Assembly (NCBI GenBank): GCA_964360145.1
Contig: CAYHWW010000012.1
Span: 1 to 43,975 of the forward strand
From: CAYHWW01 sp964360145
Lineage (GTDB): Bacteria > Bdellovibrionota > UBA1018 > CAYHWW01
Direction: 5' to 3'
DNA: 43,975 bases
The notes beneath the pieces were generated by a model. That model had not been told where the DNA came from. It did not search any database and saw only the letters and a list, made by a program, of their open reading frames with translations. The stretch's first letter is position 1, and the number at the start of each line of letters is the position of its first letter. Shown piece after piece: positions 42,410 through 43,975 of the stretch. Made by a program: the position numbers and the translations under genes.

Positions 42410-43149
42410 GAGTATAGCTCCACTGTTTTTTCAGTAATGCTCTTGTAGAATATGTTGTTTTTATGCTCACGCATTTTTAACAGCAAATCCCACAATGTCT
42501 TATCGGCAGTTTTTATGGCTCGTTCAGTAAAGACATCGATATCTAAGATTAGCGGTAACTGCCCAGAGTGCGGCCCGCGTCCTAGGGCCTGGGTAATTAT
42601 TGCCCCCCCACTAATATCGGCTAAAGGCACTACAACGCGCATAACATAGTCACTGATCTCTTGCGGCATGCCTGCAGGAACAACAGGCGGGGCTGCGAGA
42701 TAGTCTTTCAAGAACTTCAGGGGCAATGGCAGCTGTAAATTATTAATATAGCGAAGGCCAACGCGTCGAAGTTCCGTAGCTTTAGCGGTTTTTTGGTACA
42801 GCTCCCAAAGATGCTTAAAGCGGCGAAAAAAGTAATCCCAATCCTGATACGGCGGCAGCTGATTAAAGGTGAAGCCGTCAGTCTTTAGCTGCACGACTTC
42901 ACTGCCGTTGCTCGACGTTAGTTTGTAGCCCACCGGTGGTAAGTGAGAAACTTCAGGAGCGATACCAGACCCAGAGGGGGGAAGTTTAAGCTGTGCGATG
43001 CGTATCTCATCGCACTTAGGAAATTCACCACTTAATTGGTCAGCCAATATTTTTAGATTTTTTAAATCGACAGTATGCTGCGGTCCCAGCATGAGGTCGA
43101 TGAGGGCTTCGACGATGGGAGCTTTTTTCAATCTGACTCTGTTGCTCAT
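42406..43149 (-). CDS. TIGR04255-family protein
   Basis: 247 residues. The N-terminal LKKAPIVEALIDLML is the hallmark of the TIGR04255 family, followed by YKLTSSNGSEVVQLKTDGFTFNQLPPYQDWDYFF and LRRVGLRYINNL, also typical. Biochemical function of the family is unknown; members often occur in accessory islands. The ATG at 43149 is chosen because the conserved block starts 8 residues later; the frame continues to 43191. Head gene of a three-gene overlapping operon in the integrative element. Confidence 0.82.
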   Translation of the reverse strand: MSNRVRLKKAPIVEALIDLMLGPQHTVDLKNLKILADQLSGEFPKCDEIRIAQLKLPPSGSGIAPEVSHLPPVGYKLTSSNGSEVVQLKTDGFTFNQLPPYQDWDYFFRRFKHLWELYQKTAKATELRRVGLRYINNLQLPLPLKFLKDYLAAPPVVPAGMPQEISDYVMRVVVPLADISGGAIITQALGRGPHSGQLPLILDIDVFTERAIKTADKTLWDLLLKMREHKNNIFYKSITEKTVELYS

Positions 43150-43298
43150 TGCTGTTTTAATGATCACGCAAATATCTGAATTTTGGAACAAAAAGGACGA
43201 CTTTTTGTTTTTGTACAGTCCGTTTGAGCGAACTTATTAGGAAATGTGAGCTAGGTGTGGTGGCGGTGAGCGAGGCAAGGTTTGCAGGGCTATCGGCC

Positions 43299-43919
43299 TC
43301 AAATAGGCGTAAGGGCGATGCCCCAAGCTCTCTTGTCTGGATAATTTGCAGAGCTGGATCGAAATCGCATTTCTTTGGAATTCGTGGCTGCTTTGACGAA
43401 TCCACTATTTCTGTAAGCCCATTGATCCCCAACGGGTACGAATTCAATCGTCTGAAAACTTGTGCCACCATTTTTAGTACTCAGTGTGAACACCCATGCT
43501 TGCCCGCCTTTGCCGCCCGGCGATGGAAGCGACGTGTGCGGCGTATAAAGGCGCATTACTTCGTGTGTCGAGCGCGGGTTGATCACATCAACGATTAAGG
43601 GCTTGGGATAAAATGTATCTTGTGCAGCCGCCCCTTTTGGGCGGACTATCATCCCGTCTTCAGGTCTGTGTTGGGTCTTTATGATGGCTGCAGTTAAGTT
43701 TATATTTCGCGGCACGATCTCAACGTTATAAATAGGATAGTCGCTGTCATTTCTGATCTGGAAAATGACGAGACCATTTTTTAGGGCGACCTCATCGCAC
43801 TCAATGAGTGGTGGGACATCAGGTCCCATAATTTGGGCCGACTGCTTAGTAGTAGAGTCCTTCATGTCCTCATAATCTTGGTATATTGAGTACATACCTA
43901 AAAAGCTTAGAGCCAGCAT
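43299..43919 (-). CDS. Membrane-anchored protein of unknown function
   Basis: 206 residues. A short N-terminal hydrophobic stretch (MLALSFLGMYSIYQ) may be a signal anchor. The rest is beta-rich (LVIFQIRNDSDYPIYNVEIVPRNINL; HEVMRLYTPHTSL; WVFTLSTKNGGTSFQTIEFVPVG), resembling an immunoglobulin-like extracytoplasmic domain. No family recognised. An in-frame stop occurs 30 bases upstream of the ATG, so the gene is complete within the window. Possibly separate from the TIGR04255 module, from which 149 bases separate it. Confidence 0.65.
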   Translation of the reverse strand: MLALSFLGMYSIYQDYEDMKDSTTKQSAQIMGPDVPPLIECDEVALKNGLVIFQIRNDSDYPIYNVEIVPRNINLTAAIIKTQHRPEDGMIVRPKGAAAQDTFYPKPLIVDVINPRSTHEVMRLYTPHTSLPSPGGKGGQAWVFTLSTKNGGTSFQTIEFVPVGDQWAYRNSGFVKAATNSKEMRFRSSSANYPDKRAWGIALTPI

Positions 43920-43975
43920 ATGAGCTTGACCCGGTTCAGTGGACAGTTTGTTTACGCTGCTAGAGACACCATGCC

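Larger units (their letters stand above)
37613..43975. mobile_element. Integrative element, left part
   Basis: A tyrosine integrase, an excisionase-like HTH protein, a replication-relaxation-like protein and unknown cargo genes all run leftward in one block. This content is typical of an integrative mobilisable element or satellite. The element reaches the right window edge; its other end and attachment repeat are not visible. The boundary with the chromosome is probably within 37436-37612. Confidence 0.65.

Noticed and set aside
1..43975. CRISPR arrays, rRNA genes, complete insertion sequences
   Set aside because: No regularly spaced repeats, no rRNA-like stretches and no transposase motifs were found on reading both strands.

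Overview
The window comes from a Gram-negative bacterium: it has Lol-type and lipobox proteins, an LpxL-type acyltransferase, an RND/MMPL-type exporter and malate:quinone oxidoreductase. Taxonomy cannot be fixed by eye. A Bdellovibrionota- or deltaproteobacterium-like origin is a guess only.

Region 1 (1-14.3 kb) looks like GC-rich chromosomal backbone. It holds lon, a secreted JAMM-like protein, a LysR regulator divergent from an old-yellow-enzyme oxidoreductase, an ABC-F ATPase and a four-helix membrane protein. It then has a very large NAD-salvage fusion (nicotinate phosphoribosyltransferase, NaMN adenylyltransferase and nicotinamidase in one chain behind a signal peptide), a stand-alone receiver, a radical SAM/SPASM protein and mqo, which also carries a signal peptide.

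Region 2 (14.5-36 kb, possibly to 37.4 kb) is a complete aryl-polyene-type type II PKS pigment cluster, visibly more AT-rich. It is laid out as alternating operons. Minus 17.8 to 14.5 kb: ACP, ketosynthase, Cys-less chain-length-factor-like protein, NodB deacetylase, lipoprotein. Plus 17.8 to 23.0 kb: LolA-like carrier, MMPL exporter, C45-type Ntn hydrolase, DUF3261-like lipoprotein, small membrane protein. Minus 25.7 to 22.8 kb: PlsC-type acyltransferase and a GT2-DUF2062-LpxL fusion. Plus 25.7 to 36.0 kb: ketoreductase, CrtI-like oxidoreductase, ketosynthase, ACP, ketosynthase, half-length KS-like protein, aromatic ammonia-lyase, flavin halogenase-like enzyme, adenylating ligase, hotdog dehydratase. 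One dehydratase gene lies backwards inside this last operon. The inferred logic is: aromatic amino acid to (hydroxy)cinnamate, loading onto an ACP, iterative KS/KR/DH extension to a polyene, possible halogenation of the ring, then transfer to a lipid-like anchor and export to the outer membrane. An ammonia-lyase starter plus a halogenase, without recognisable DarA/DarB genes, places it between classical aryl polyenes and flexirubins. A B12-type radical SAM gene follows.

Region 3 (37.6 kb to the end) is one side of an integrative element. It holds a tyrosine integrase, an excisionase-like HTH protein, a replication-relaxation-like winged-helix protein, membrane and unknown proteins, and a tightly overlapping three-gene module headed by a TIGR04255-type protein that may be an uncharacterised cargo or defence system. 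The far end of the element is outside the window. I saw no tRNA, rRNA, CRISPR array or complete insertion sequence.
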